Below, piece by piece: positions 17,711-26,722 of a DNA stretch of 64,000 bases (position 1 is its first letter; the number at the start of each line of letters is the position of its first letter). Below the pieces are notes generated by a model, which did not search any database, was not told the origin of the DNA, and worked only from the letters and a program-made list of their open reading frames with translations. The position numbers and the translations under genes are program-made. The DNA is from CAIMFV01 sp040757715 (lineage in GTDB: Bacteria; Pseudomonadota; Alphaproteobacteria; Caulobacterales; Caulobacteraceae): positions 62,001 through 126,000 of the forward strand of contig JBFLWS010000002.1 in the NCBI GenBank assembly GCA_040757715.1, read 5' to 3'.

Positions 17711-18964
17711 ATGAGCGAAGCCTGGATCATCGATGCGGTGCGCACGCCGCGCGGCATCGGCAAGGTGGGCAAGGGCGCCCTTTCCGACATACACCCGCAG
17801 CATCTGGCCGCCACGGTGCTCAAGGCGATCGCCGAACGCAACGCTCTCAACACCGCCGAGGTGGACGACATCATCTGGGGCTGCTCCGGTCAAAGGGGCC
17901 GGCAAGGCAATGATCTTGGCCGCATGGCCGCCCTCGACGCCGGCTATGACATCCGCGCCTCCGGCGTGACCCTGGACCGCTTCTGCGGCTCGGGCATCAC
18001 CACGGTGAACCTGGCGGCCGGCATGATCCACTCCGGCATGGAAGACTTGGTCATCGCCGGGGGCACGGAGATGATGTCCCTCATCGCCGCCATGGCGACT
18101 AAGGATATGGCCGCGGGCGAGCCGCCCGCCTTCATGGATGCGGGCAATGAGCGCCTGCGCCACAGTCATCCACAGTCGCATCAGGGGCTGTGCGGCGACG
18201 CCGTCGCCTCCATGGAAGGCATCAGCCGCGAAGCCCTCGACGCGTTGGCGCTGGAGAGCCAGAAGCGCGCGGCGCAGGCGATCAAGGAAGGCCGCTTCGA
18301 CAAGAGCCTCGTCAAGGTGTTCAAGGCCGACGGGACGCTCGCCCTCGACCACGAAGAGTTCCCGCGGCCCGAGACCACCTTAGAGGGCCTAGCCGCCCTG
18401 AAGCCGTCCTTCGCCGCCCTCGCCGACGCGCCGCTGGACGCCGCCGGCACGACCTTCCGTAAGCTGATCAATGAGAAGTATCCCGATCTGAAGATCGAGC
18501 ATGTCCACCATGCCGGCAACTCGTCCGGCGTCGTGGACGGCGCGGCGGCGGTGCTGCTCGCCTCCCCCGACTATGCCCACAAGCACGGCCTGAAGCCGCG
18601 GGCCAAGGTGTTGGCCATGGCCAATGTGGGCGACTGCCCCACCTTGATGCTCAACGCCCCGGTCCCGGCGGCCAGGAAGGTTCTGGCCAAGGCCGGCCTT
18701 ACCGTGGACGACATCGACCTCTGGGAGATCAATGAAGCCTTCGCCGTCGTCGCCGAGAAGTTCATCCGTGATCTAAAACTCGACCGCGACAAGGTGAATG
18801 TGAACGGCGGGGCCATGGCGCTTGGCCATCCCATCGGCGCCACCGGCTCCATCCTCATCGGCACGCTGCTCGACGAGCTGGAGCGGCGCGACCTCAAGCG
18901 CGGCCTCGTCACCATGTGCGCCGCCGGCGGCATGGCCCCCGCCATCATCATCGAACGCCTCTAA
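17711..18964 (+). CDS. Acetyl-CoA C-acyltransferase (thiolase, FadA-like)
   Basis: The protein has 417 residues from the ATG MSEAWIIDAV, with CAGGAGAG seven bases upstream; an in-frame ATG at 17687 is weaker. All thiolase catalytic elements are present: RFCGSGITTV (nucleophilic Cys near residue 93), GGAMALGHPIGATGS (His) and MCAAGGMAPA (second Cys). The enzyme cleaves 3-ketoacyl-CoA with CoA. It begins a plus-strand group with an HSD10-like dehydrogenase, a sulfotransferase and a DUF1254 protein. It is the natural thiolase partner for the FadJ-like protein, although the genes are 11 kb apart. Confidence 0.95.
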   Translation: MSEAWIIDAVRTPRGIGKVGKGALSDIHPQHLAATVLKAIAERNALNTAEVDDIIWGCSGQRGRQGNDLGRMAALDAGYDIRASGVTLDRFCGSGITTVNLAAGMIHSGMEDLVIAGGTEMMSLIAAMATKDMAAGEPPAFMDAGNERLRHSHPQSHQGLCGDAVASMEGISREALDALALESQKRAAQAIKEGRFDKSLVKVFKADGTLALDHEEFPRPETTLEGLAALKPSFAALADAPLDAAGTTFRKLINEKYPDLKIEHVHHAGNSSGVVDGAAAVLLASPDYAHKHGLKPRAKVLAMANVGDCPTLMLNAPVPAARKVLAKAGLTVDDIDLWEINEAFAVVAEKFIRDLKLDRDKVNVNGGAMALGHPIGATGSILIGTLLDELERRDLKRGLVTMCAAGGMAPAIIIERL

Positions 18965-18991
18965 CCCGACAGCACGCCAAGGGAGCCCGCC

Positions 18992-19774
18992 ATGAAACTT
19001 GATTCCTCCATCGCCGCGGTGGTCACCGGCGGCGCCTCCGGCCTCGGCGAGGCCACCGCCCGCGCCCTCGCCGCCCACGGTGTGAAGGTGGCCATCTTCG
19101 ACATGAACGAAGCTCGCGGCGAAGAGGTGGCCGCGACCATCGGCGGCGTCTTCTGCAAGGTCAACGTCACCTCCGACGCCGACGTGGACGCCGGCTTCGA
19201 GAAGGCTAGAGCCGCCCACGGCCAGGAGCGCATCCTGGTCAACTGCGCCGGCACCGGCAATGCGGCCAAGACCGCCAGCCGCTCGCGCGAGACCGGGGAG
19301 ATCAAGCACTTCCCCCTCGACGCCTTCAACATGATCATCCAGATCAACCTCGTGGGCACCTTCCGCTGCATCGCCAAATCGGCGGCGGGTATGCTGACCC
19401 TGCCGCTGCTGGAAGACGGCGACCGCGGCGCCATCGTCAACACGGCTTCAGTGGCCGCCGAGGACGGGCAGATGGGCCAGGCGGCCTATTCCGCCTCCAA
19501 GGGCGGGGTGGTGGGCATGACCCTGCCCATCGCTCGCGACCTCGCTAGCGAAGCCATCCGCGTCAACACCATCCTGCCCGGCATCTTCAACACGCCGCTG
19601 CTGCAAAGCGCCTCCCAGCAGGTGAAGGACGCCCTCGCGGCCCAAGTGCCCTGCCCCCGGCGCCTGGGCAACCCGGAAGAGTACGCCCAGCTGGCTCTGA
19701 CCATGATCACCAACGGCTACTTCAATGGCGAGGATGTGCGCCTCGACGGCGCCATCCGCATGGCCCCGCGGTAA
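18992..19774 (+). CDS. 3-hydroxyacyl-CoA dehydrogenase type 2-like SDR (HSD17B10 type)
   Basis: The protein has 260 residues. TGGASGLGEATARAL, VNCAGTGNA, the insertion KTASRSRETGEIKHFPLDAF typical of the HSD10 subgroup, NTASVAAEDGQMGQAAYSASKGG and ILPGIFNTPLL are all present. Relatives oxidise short or branched 3-hydroxyacyl-CoAs and some steroid hydroxyls with NAD. It follows the thiolase by 27 bases, so the two last steps of beta-oxidation are encoded together. This is one of the more specific SDR calls in the window. Confidence 0.93.
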   Translation: MKLDSSIAAVVTGGASGLGEATARALAAHGVKVAIFDMNEARGEEVAATIGGVFCKVNVTSDADVDAGFEKARAAHGQERILVNCAGTGNAAKTASRSRETGEIKHFPLDAFNMIIQINLVGTFRCIAKSAAGMLTLPLLEDGDRGAIVNTASVAAEDGQMGQAAYSASKGGVVGMTLPIARDLASEAIRVNTILPGIFNTPLLQSASQQVKDALAAQVPCPRRLGNPEEYAQLALTMITNGYFNGEDVRLDGAIRMAPR

Positions 19775-19807
19775 GGGCGAACCCAGCTCGAGATCGCGAC
19801 ACCCACC

Positions 19808-21106
19808 ATGCTCAGAGCCGCCCCCCTGCCGCCGCTGAAGACCCTCACTCCGCGGGCGCAAGCCTTCGCCTTTCCGGACCTGACCCCCGCGGCGCTGGTG
19901 GCGTTCGCCAAGGCCAAGGCCGACGCAGAGGGGAGCGCGCTCGATTTTTCCGCCGCCGCGCTCATGGCCGCTGCGCAGCGCGCCACCGGATTGGAAGACT
20001 TCGGCGCCGCCCCGCTCCTCGATCCCCTGACCGTACTCTGTCGCTCGCTCAACGAGGAGCTGGAGTTCCACGCCCTCGGCCGCAGCTATGTGCGCCAGCA
20101 GCTGCTCGGTCTCCTGAGCACGCGACTCCGCTTCGAGGCGTTGTGGACCAAGCGCCCGGAAATCCTCGACCTACCGGTGGAGCGCCCGATCATCATCATC
20201 GGCCTGCCCCGCAGCGGCACCACCATCCTGCACCGGCTGCTGTCGCAGGATCCGGCCAAGCGGTGCTCGCCGTTCTGGGAGCAGGTGATCCCGCTGCCCC
20301 TTGGCGATCCGGAGGCGACGCAGCCGGAGCCGGACCCCCGGCGCGCGCTGGTGGCCGGCTCCATCGAGGTGGTGAACACCATCGCCCCCGAGCTGAAGAA
20401 CATGCATGAACTCCTGGTGGACGAGCCGGACGAGGACCTCAGCCTTCTCTTGTTCGCCTTCGCCTCCATGCAGTTCGAGTGGAGCTATCGCGTGCCGAGC
20501 TACGCCAAGTTCTACCAGGCGACCGACCAGACCGACGGCTATCGCTACTTCAGGAAGGTGTTGCAGACGCTGCAATGGCTCCGCGGCGGCGAGCGTTGGG
20601 TGCTGAAGGCGCCCCAGCATCTGGAGCAACTCGGTCCCCTCCTCGCCGTCTTCCCGGACGCGACCCTGGTGCAGACCCATCGCGACCCGGTTCCGGCCAT
20701 CATTTCTCTCGCCAGCCTCACCACCTATGGCGGCCGACGCTATTATGATCACCCGAACCCCATCGCCGTGGGCGCCGACATGGCCGCCATCGTCGAGCGC
20801 CTGTTGCGAAAGGGGATGGAGGATCGTCCGGCGCAGGATCCGCGCTTCGTCGACATCCAGTTCGCCGACCTCATCGCCGACCCGATCGGCATGGTGCGGC
20901 GCATCTACGCCGCCTCCAAGGACCAGCTGTCGTCGGAGGCCGAAGCCCGCATGCGGGCGTGGAGCGCCGACAATCGTCAGGAAAAGCATGGCCGCCATGA
21001 CTATGACGCCGCAGACTTCGGCTTCGACCTCGCCGACTTGCGCCGGCGCGTGGCCGTCTATCAGGCGCGCTACGACGTCCCCACCGACCCTCGCTTCGCA
21101 GGCTGA
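19808..21106 (+). CDS. Sulfotransferase family protein (Sulfotransfer_3 type)
   Basis: The protein has 432 residues. The 5'-phosphosulfate loop GLPRSGTTILHRLLSQDP lies near residue 138, and the 3'-phosphate region VQTHRDPVPAIISLASLTT follows near residue 300. The family transfers sulfate from PAPS, or in some members acts on CoA-linked lipids; many such genes are found in alphaproteobacterial and mycobacterial lipid clusters without known substrates. It lies between the HSD10-like gene and a DUF1254 gene, three bases before the latter. A related enzyme is at 23326-24486. The cytoplasmic location is inferred from the lack of a signal peptide. Confidence 0.9.
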   Translation: MLRAAPLPPLKTLTPRAQAFAFPDLTPAALVAFAKAKADAEGSALDFSAAALMAAAQRATGLEDFGAAPLLDPLTVLCRSLNEELEFHALGRSYVRQQLLGLLSTRLRFEALWTKRPEILDLPVERPIIIIGLPRSGTTILHRLLSQDPAKRCSPFWEQVIPLPLGDPEATQPEPDPRRALVAGSIEVVNTIAPELKNMHELLVDEPDEDLSLLLFAFASMQFEWSYRVPSYAKFYQATDQTDGYRYFRKVLQTLQWLRGGERWVLKAPQHLEQLGPLLAVFPDATLVQTHRDPVPAIISLASLTTYGGRRYYDHPNPIAVGADMAAIVERLLRKGMEDRPAQDPRFVDIQFADLIADPIGMVRRIYAASKDQLSSEAEARMRAWSADNRQEKHGRHDYDAADFGFDLADLRRRVAVYQARYDVPTDPRFAG

Positions 21107-21109
21107 ACC

Positions 21110-22480
21110 GTGATCGACGAAACTCTCAACGCCGACGAGATCGCCGCCATCGCGGCGGAGGCCTATCTCTACGCCTATCCCATGCTCGTGGCCTATGGCT
21201 TCTTCCACCGCCAGGTCATGGGCCCGGAAGCGCCAGAGAAGCAGGCCTTCAACCGCTTCACCCACTTCCGCACCTTGTCGAGCCCGACGCTCAACAACAC
21301 CATTCCCTGGATCAACACCGACACGCTCTATTCGGCGGTGTGGCTCGATCTGCGCGCCGAACCCATGGTGCTGCAGGTTCCGGCCTTCGAGGCTCATCGC
21401 TTCCAGGACATCCAGGGCTGCGACTGGTTCACCATGGCCCTGTTCACCCGGGGTACGCGCGATGTGGGCAACGGCGCGCGAACCTATCTGCTCGCCGGCC
21501 CGGACTGGAGCGGCGCGCCGCCGGCGGGAATCGACGAGGTGATCGCCTCCGACGGCCAGATCGTGAAGATGTTCGCCCGCATCGTGGTGGAGGGCCCCGG
21601 CGATGAGACGGCCATCGCCGCGCTTCAGGACCAATACCGGCTGGAACCGCTCAGCGCCTTCCTCGGCGAGCCTCCGCCGCCCGCGCCGGCGGAACCAGCC
21701 TGGCTGACGCCTCCCGCGGCCGGCTTCCAGGGCCCCTTCTTCGAGCAGCCCACCGCCGACTTCATCGCCAGCTTCAACTTCCTCATGAGCCTCGCACGCG
21801 TGCATCCGGACGAGGCGGCGTTGTTCCAGCGCTTCCGCCGGATCGGCGCGATCCCTGGGGCGGCGTTCGATGTCGCGATGCTAACGCCCGATCAAGCTGA
21901 AGCGATCCAGCGTGGGATCGATCAGAGCCGCGCGCGGATTCAGAAAAAGCTGGCTCACCTCGACGATCCCGTGAACGGCTGGCTCTACCCCCTCGATCTG
22001 CGCGGGGGACGCGACATCCTGGCCGGCGGCGACGACGCCCATCTGCGCCGGGCCGCGGCGGCGCGCTTCGCCATCTGGGGCCCGCAAGCGGAAGAAGTCG
22101 TCTATATGAGCGCCGAAGTCGATGCTGAGGGCGCGCCGCTGGACGGAGCCCGCTCGGCCTACCAGCTGCGCTTCGATCGCGCCCCGCCAGCCCGAGGCTT
22201 CTGGAGCTTCACCGTCTATGACGCGGCGACACGCCTGCTCGTGGCCCATCCGTCCGGCCGCTACAAGCTGGGGGACCGCGACCGCGACATGGTGCGGGGC
22301 GACGGCGGGAGCCTCACCCTCTATTTGCAGAACCAGGAGCCTGAGCCGGCGCTGCGGGCCAATTGGCTGCCTGTGCCGGAGCGGCCGTTTCAAGTGGTGG
22401 CGCGGCTCTACTGGCCGGACCCGGAGCTGCTCGATCGCTCCTACAAGCCGCCAGGGTTTGTGGCGACGAAGCCGGTCTAG
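21110..22480 (+). CDS. DUF1254/DUF1214 domain protein
   Basis: The protein has 456 residues and a GTG start three bases after the sulfotransferase stop. The N-terminal DUF1254 is marked by AYPMLVAYGFF, NTIPWINTDTLYSAVWLDLR and QDIQGCDWFTM (patterns of this family). The C-terminal DUF1214 part holds APPARGFWSFTVYDAATRLL and the closing YWPDPELLDRSYKPP. No signal peptide is visible, although many relatives are exported. The family has no settled biochemical role. It converges with the SDR at 22477 and overlaps it by four bases. Confidence 0.9.
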   Translation: MIDETLNADEIAAIAAEAYLYAYPMLVAYGFFHRQVMGPEAPEKQAFNRFTHFRTLSSPTLNNTIPWINTDTLYSAVWLDLRAEPMVLQVPAFEAHRFQDIQGCDWFTMALFTRGTRDVGNGARTYLLAGPDWSGAPPAGIDEVIASDGQIVKMFARIVVEGPGDETAIAALQDQYRLEPLSAFLGEPPPPAPAEPAWLTPPAAGFQGPFFEQPTADFIASFNFLMSLARVHPDEAALFQRFRRIGAIPGAAFDVAMLTPDQAEAIQRGIDQSRARIQKKLAHLDDPVNGWLYPLDLRGGRDILAGGDDAHLRRAAAARFAIWGPQAEEVVYMSAEVDAEGAPLDGARSAYQLRFDRAPPARGFWSFTVYDAATRLLVAHPSGRYKLGDRDRDMVRGDGGSLTLYLQNQEPEPALRANWLPVPERPFQVVARLYWPDPELLDRSYKPPGFVATKPV

Positions 22481-23316
22481 CCGCCAAAGGCGGTCTTGGC
22501 GCCGATGTCGCGGAAGCGCTCGTATTCCTCGATCCGCCCCTTCAGCGCCCCCGTGATCATGGCCAGAGCGTCTTCGCCCAGGCTCAGATGCACCGGCGGC
22601 TTGTCCATGGTGGCCAGGGCGAGGACGGCCTGCGCCCCCTTGGCTGGATCGTTCTGGGCGATGCGGGCGAAGTCGGCCATGCGAGCCTTGGTGGCCTCGA
22701 CGGCGATGCGGTTGTGCGGCGAGACCTTCTCCGGAAAGGCCATGCTGCCGAGGGCGAAGTTGGTGCGAAATCCGCCCGGCTCGATGCTGGTCACCTTCAC
22801 ACCATAGGGCGATAGCTCCTTGGCCAGGGTCTCGGTGAGGCCATAGACCGCCATCTTCGAGGCGCCGTAAAGCCCGTTCATGGGAAAGCCGATCACCGCC
22901 GCCACGGAAGAGACGTTGATGATCCGCCCGCCGCCTCGCGCATGGAAATGCGGCAGCACCGCCTGACACATCTTCAGCACGCCGAAGAAATTGGTCTCCA
23001 TCTCCTGGCGCGCCTCGGCCAGGCTGATGTCCTCCACCGGCCCCACCAGGGCGTAACCGGCGTTGTTCACCAGCACGTCGAGGCCGCCCAACCGCGCGAC
23101 AGCCTCCTCCACCGCGAGGGCCGGCGCGGCGTCTTCGGTGACATCGAGGGCGAGGGCGTGGGCGCGCCCAGGCGCTAAGGCCTCGAAGCTGGCGAACTGC
23201 TCGCGCTTGCGCAAGGTGCCGGCCACATGATCGCCCGCCGCCAGCGCCGCTTCAGCGATGGCGCGGCCAAGACCGCTGGAAACGCCCGTGATCAGCCAGC
23301 GGCGCGGCGCGTCCAT
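22477..23316 (-). CDS. SDR family oxidoreductase (classical, short-chain alcohol dehydrogenase type)
   Basis: The protein has 279 residues. TGVSSGLGRAIAEAAL, VNNAGYALVGPVED, NVSSVAAVIGFPMNGLYGASKMAVYG and IEPGGFRTNF are the standard SDR elements, and the last is typical of the retinol/steroid-dehydrogenase-like subgroup. It is the last gene of a minus-strand group with a sulfotransferase, DUF35 protein and CoA ligase. It probably acts on a hydroxyl or ketone of the compound processed by that group. Substrate is unknown. Confidence 0.92.
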   Translation of the reverse strand: MDAPRRWLITGVSSGLGRAIAEAALAAGDHVAGTLRKREQFASFEALAPGRAHALALDVTEDAAPALAVEEAVARLGGLDVLVNNAGYALVGPVEDISLAEARQEMETNFFGVLKMCQAVLPHFHARGGGRIINVSSVAAVIGFPMNGLYGASKMAVYGLTETLAKELSPYGVKVTSIEPGGFRTNFALGSMAFPEKVSPHNRIAVEATKARMADFARIAQNDPAKGAQAVLALATMDKPPVHLSLGEDALAMITGALKGRIEEYERFRDIGAKTAFGG

Positions 23317-23325
23317 GCCCGTCTC

Positions 23326-24486
23326 CTAGCGTTCGAGCTGCACGCCATAGCGCGCGATATAGGCGCCCATGGCCTGGTCCACGGCCGCGGCGTCCAGCCC
23401 GTAGTCGTCGAGGCTGTAGGTGTGGCGCGGCCCCTTGGCGTGGCCGGCGCGGTCCTCCTCGGTCCAGTCCGTCACGGCCTGGAGGCGCGCCGCGTCATAG
23501 GGAACCGCGAACTGGTCGTAGCAGCGCCGCAGCTCACGGATCGGATCGGCCTGCACCGCCACATAATGCGCGTCGAAGAAGCGGTCCTTCATGCCGGGCC
23601 GTTCGCGAAAGGCGGCCATACGCGCCAGGCTCTCGGCCTGAAGCTCCAGCATGCCGAAGGCGCCCGGCGGCACCTTGTCGGAGAACACCTTGCGCCAGAT
23701 GGCCAGGTTCTTGGACAGCGAGGCGATGATCTTGGCGGGATCGCGGTGGCATTGCACCACGCGCGCATCCGGAAAGACCGTGAACAGCTCGGCCAACGAG
23801 CGATTGTGCGCCGGGGTCTTCAGCACCCAGCGATCGCGCTTGAACCGGTGCTGCAGGTGCTGCAACACCTTGCGCTCCTCCTGGTAAATCAGGGTCGGAT
23901 CGGTGCGATAGAACAGGGCCGTGTAGTTGGGGACCTCCCACCAGGCCGAATAGTTCACCGTGAGAAACGACAGCTCCCACATGAAGTTGCATTCCTCCGG
24001 CCGCACGGCGTCGAAGGGATGCACCGCCTGAAGGGCCTCGCCCATGAAGCCTTCCTGCTCCATGGCCGCGCGCGCGGCGGCGATGCGCGGATCGCGCCCG
24101 TAGGTTTCGGCCTCGGGCGGCGGCGAGGGATACATGATCTCCCAGGTCGCCGGCGAGCGATTGGCCGGGTCCGCCGAGAGGAGGTTGTGGAAAAAGGTGG
24201 TGCCCGAACGCGGCAGTCCGGCCACGAAGATCGGCGCCTTGACTTCCTCGTCGGCGATGGCGGGGAAGCGCTTGCGATCCTCCGTGAGCATCAGCCGCTG
24301 GCAGAGGGTGTCGAAGAGGCGCCGATAGGCCCGCTTGGCGCCGAGCTCGGTGAGCTCCGCCGTGCTGTTGAGATCACCGATGAGCACCTCGAAGGGCTCG
24401 CGGAACAGCTCATCTCCGAAGTCGTCTAGGCCGGTCGCCTGGCGCGCCGCGGCCATCATTTCCATTGCGCTCGGGAGTTTTGCCAT
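23326..24486 (-). CDS. Sulfotransferase family protein (Sulfotransfer_3 type)
   Basis: The protein has 386 residues. The phosphosulfate loop GLPRSGTTFFHNLLSADP lies near residue 93 and the second cofactor region VVQCHRDPAKIIASLSKNLA near residue 243. It is paralogous to the 19808-21106 protein, but shorter at the N-terminus. It stands three bases after the DUF35 gene and nine bases before the SDR, in one transcript. The nearby ligase and DUF35 protein suggest a CoA-linked lipid or sterol-like acceptor; this is inference. Confidence 0.9.
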   Translation of the reverse strand: MAKLPSAMEMMAAARQATGLDDFGDELFREPFEVLIGDLNSTAELTELGAKRAYRRLFDTLCQRLMLTEDRKRFPAIADEEVKAPIFVAGLPRSGTTFFHNLLSADPANRSPATWEIMYPSPPPEAETYGRDPRIAAARAAMEQEGFMGEALQAVHPFDAVRPEECNFMWELSFLTVNYSAWWEVPNYTALFYRTDPTLIYQEERKVLQHLQHRFKRDRWVLKTPAHNRSLAELFTVFPDARVVQCHRDPAKIIASLSKNLAIWRKVFSDKVPPGAFGMLELQAESLARMAAFRERPGMKDRFFDAHYVAVQADPIRELRRCYDQFAVPYDAARLQAVTDWTEEDRAGHAKGPRHTYSLDDYGLDAAAVDQAMGAYIARYGVQLER

Positions 24487-24489
24487 GGT

Positions 24490-24897
24490 TCAGACCGGCT
24501 TGAAGAGGGGAACGGTCATCTCGTCATTGACCGCGTGGAAGGTGACCTGGACACGCTGGCCGATCTTCGCCGCCTCCGGCTCAAGACCAATGAGGTTGGA
24601 GAACATGGAATAGCCCTCGTCCATATCCACCACGGCGAAGATGAACGGCGCGGTGAAGGCGGGCGTCGGCGCACGATGCGAAACCGAGAAGCTGTAAAGG
24701 GTCCCGAGCCCCTGGCTGTCCTGCCAGACCCAGTCCTTGGAAAGGCAATGCGGACAGACGAGCTCCGGGCGGAAGAACGGCTTTGCGCAGGCGGTGCAAC
24801 GCTGGAACGTCAGCCGCTCCGCCTTGCAAGCCTCCCAGAACGGACGCGTGAGGCTGGTGGCCGGAAACTTGAAGTCCTTCAACGGCGCTTGCAGCAT
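24490..24897 (-). CDS. DUF35 zinc-ribbon / OB-fold protein
   Basis: The protein has 135 residues. The rubredoxin-like zinc ribbon has four cysteines in CTACAKPFFRPELVCPHC near residue 34, and the OB-fold follows (GTLYSFSVSHRAPTPAF, PFIFAVVDMDEGYSMFSNL). Family members bind acyl-CoA and work with lipid-transfer-type thiolases, such as in steroid side-chain retro-aldol cleavage. No thiolase is adjacent here; the candidate partner is at 11815-12975. The gene lies one base after the ligase stop and three before the sulfotransferase start. The fold call is firm; the partner is inference. Confidence 0.92.
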   Translation of the reverse strand: MLQAPLKDFKFPATSLTRPFWEACKAERLTFQRCTACAKPFFRPELVCPHCLSKDWVWQDSQGLGTLYSFSVSHRAPTPAFTAPFIFAVVDMDEGYSMFSNLIGLEPEAAKIGQRVQVTFHAVNDEMTVPLFKPV

Positions 24898-24898
24898 G

Positions 24899-26518
24899 TC
24901 AGCTCCCCCTCAGCGCGCCGCCGGGATAGTTGCCGCCGCCATAGGCCGCGTCGAGGGCGCGATAGTCCACCGCGCCAGCCGGGGTGCGCGGCAGGCGCTC
25001 CGTGAACTCCACAAAGCGCGGCTTTTTGTAGGAGGCGAGCTGGGCCCGGCAATGCTCGATCAGCTCGTCCGCCGAAACCTTGGCCTCGGGCTTCGACACC
25101 ACGATGGCCTTGACGCTTTGGATGAAGCGCGGATCGGGCACGCCGATAATGGCTGCGTCGGCTACGGCTGGGTGCCGCTTCAAGGCGCCTTCCACCTCGG
25201 CGGGATAGATGTTCTCAGCCCCCGATTTGATCATCTGGGTCTTGGGGCCGATGAAGGTCAGCGTGCCGTCCGCCTCGCGCCGGCCAAGGTCATTGGTGTG
25301 ATGCCAGCCATTGCGCTGGCGCTGCGCATTGAGCTCCGGACGGTTCCAATAGCCGTTCATGATGGTGGGCCCGCGCATGACGATCTCGCCCACCTGACCG
25401 TCGGGCAGGTCCTCGTCATCGGGACCGACGATGCGCACCTGGCTCAGCGGCCCCACGGCGCCATGCACGCCAAGGCCCTTGTTCTCCGAGTAGAACACCC
25501 AGATGGCGATGCCCATCATCTCGGTCTGGCCGTAGCCGTAGGGCGTGTCGCGATAGTCGTGGGTGTTGATGGTGACCATCTCGTCGAAATCCGGATGGTA
25601 CGAGGGCGACTTCAGGCAGGTGAGGTCGTAGCGACGATCCTTGTTGATCTCGGCCATTTCCGCGCAGGTCTTGGTGACCAGGAAGGCCAGGGTGCAGCGG
25701 TTGTCGTGGATCAGCCGACACAGCTCTTCCGGCTCGGTGCGCCGCACGAACACATTGGTCCCGCCCGCGTGGAAGGCGGCGAAGGTGAACATCAAGGTGC
25801 CCACGTGGAACATGGGCCCCGAGTTCAGGAACACGGTGCGGTTGGTGATGGCCTGGGTCTGCTGCACGCAGAGATTCTGGTGCAGGATCGCGTTCTGGCT
25901 CAGCATCGCCCCGTTGGGCGTGCCGAAGAAGGCGGCGGTGTAGACCACCAGCACCGGCGCGTCGGGCGAGACGTCGCGGTCGCGATCGCTGTCGGAGCCG
26001 GACGCCAGGAACGCCTCGTACTCGGCGCCGCCCTCGTCCTCGTCGGCCTTGTACCAGTGCGTCGCCTGATGCTTGGCGAGGGCGCGCGCCTCGCGCACCG
26101 CGGCGCCGATCTCGAGATCCTGCCAGAACACCACCTTGGGCGTGAAATCGTCGATAACGAAGGCCATCTCGTGGGCGCTTTGCCGCCAATTGATCGGACA
26201 GATCATGGCCCCGATGCGGGCGCAGGCCAGAAGCCCCTCCAGGATGCGCGACGAGTTCTGGCCAAGCCATAGCACCCGGTCGCCCTTGCCGACGCCCGCG
26301 CCCTCCAAGGCGTTGGCCAGGCGGATCACCCGGCTGCGCAGGGCGCGATAGTCGTAGCGAGCCTTGGAGCAGACGATGGCCGTGTGTCCGCCGCGGGAAC
26401 GGGCCAGTTCGTCCAGTTGCGAGGTCAGGGTGAATTGGTGGATCAGCGACACGCTTGCTACGGGCCTTTTCAATGATGCTTCGCGTTTATCCGGCGAACC
26501 TTGCGCCACGGCGACCAT
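24899..26518 (-). CDS. AMP-dependent acyl-CoA synthetase / CoA ligase
   Basis: The protein has 539 residues. The adenylate-forming family is evident from LVVYTAAFFGTPNGAMLSQ (a diverged P-loop), GYGQTEMMG, and the C-terminal hinge and lid region GWHHTNDLGRREADG, GPKTQMIKSGAENIYPAEVE and the lysine in LPRTPAGAVDYRAL, where the usual catalytic Lys of PRTxxGKxxR is replaced by Ala. That last change is notable, because the lysine is needed for adenylation in most members. The P-loop, usually TSGTTGxPKG, is also altered. Thus the enzyme may be slow, use another lysine or be a specialised variant. It heads a minus-strand operon and diverges from the PaaK-like gene. Confidence 0.85.
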   Translation of the reverse strand: MVAVAQGSPDKREASLKRPVASVSLIHQFTLTSQLDELARSRGGHTAIVCSKARYDYRALRSRVIRLANALEGAGVGKGDRVLWLGQNSSRILEGLLACARIGAMICPINWRQSAHEMAFVIDDFTPKVVFWQDLEIGAAVREARALAKHQATHWYKADEDEGGAEYEAFLASGSDSDRDRDVSPDAPVLVVYTAAFFGTPNGAMLSQNAILHQNLCVQQTQAITNRTVFLNSGPMFHVGTLMFTFAAFHAGGTNVFVRRTEPEELCRLIHDNRCTLAFLVTKTCAEMAEINKDRRYDLTCLKSPSYHPDFDEMVTINTHDYRDTPYGYGQTEMMGIAIWVFYSENKGLGVHGAVGPLSQVRIVGPDDEDLPDGQVGEIVMRGPTIMNGYWNRPELNAQRQRNGWHHTNDLGRREADGTLTFIGPKTQMIKSGAENIYPAEVEGALKRHPAVADAAIIGVPDPRFIQSVKAIVVSKPEAKVSADELIEHCRAQLASYKKPRFVEFTERLPRTPAGAVDYRALDAAYGGGNYPGGALRGS

Positions 26519-26540
26519 AATTCGCGAGCCGACGCCAAGA

Positions 26541-26556
26541 CATCGGCAATCCGATG
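26541..26556. promoter_or_regulatory. Inverted repeat CATCGG-N4-CCGATG in divergent gap, candidate operator
   Basis: The 204-base gap between the two divergent ligase genes contains CATCGG CAAT CCGATG, with perfect six-base arms. A second symmetric element, CCCTCC AA GGAGGG, lies at 26604-26617. Either could bind a regulator or form a small hairpin; no copy elsewhere in the window was noticed. No other gene is seen in the gap. Confidence 0.35.
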
Positions 26557-26722
26557 ACTGACGGCTGATCCGCCATCTTCACGGCATCGGCATATCGATA
26601 AGTCCCTCCAAGGAGGGGCGGAGGTCATTTTCGCCTTCGCTTCCGAGGCGCGCGCCTTCTAACCTGCGGAAAAGGCCCCGACGTCTTCGCAAACAGGGCC
26701 GCGCGTATCGAGGAACCCCGCC

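Noticed and set aside
20171..21805. Minus-strand open frame of 544 codons
   Set aside because: It lies opposite the sulfotransferase and DUF1254 genes and shows only low-complexity His/Gly/Val sequence.
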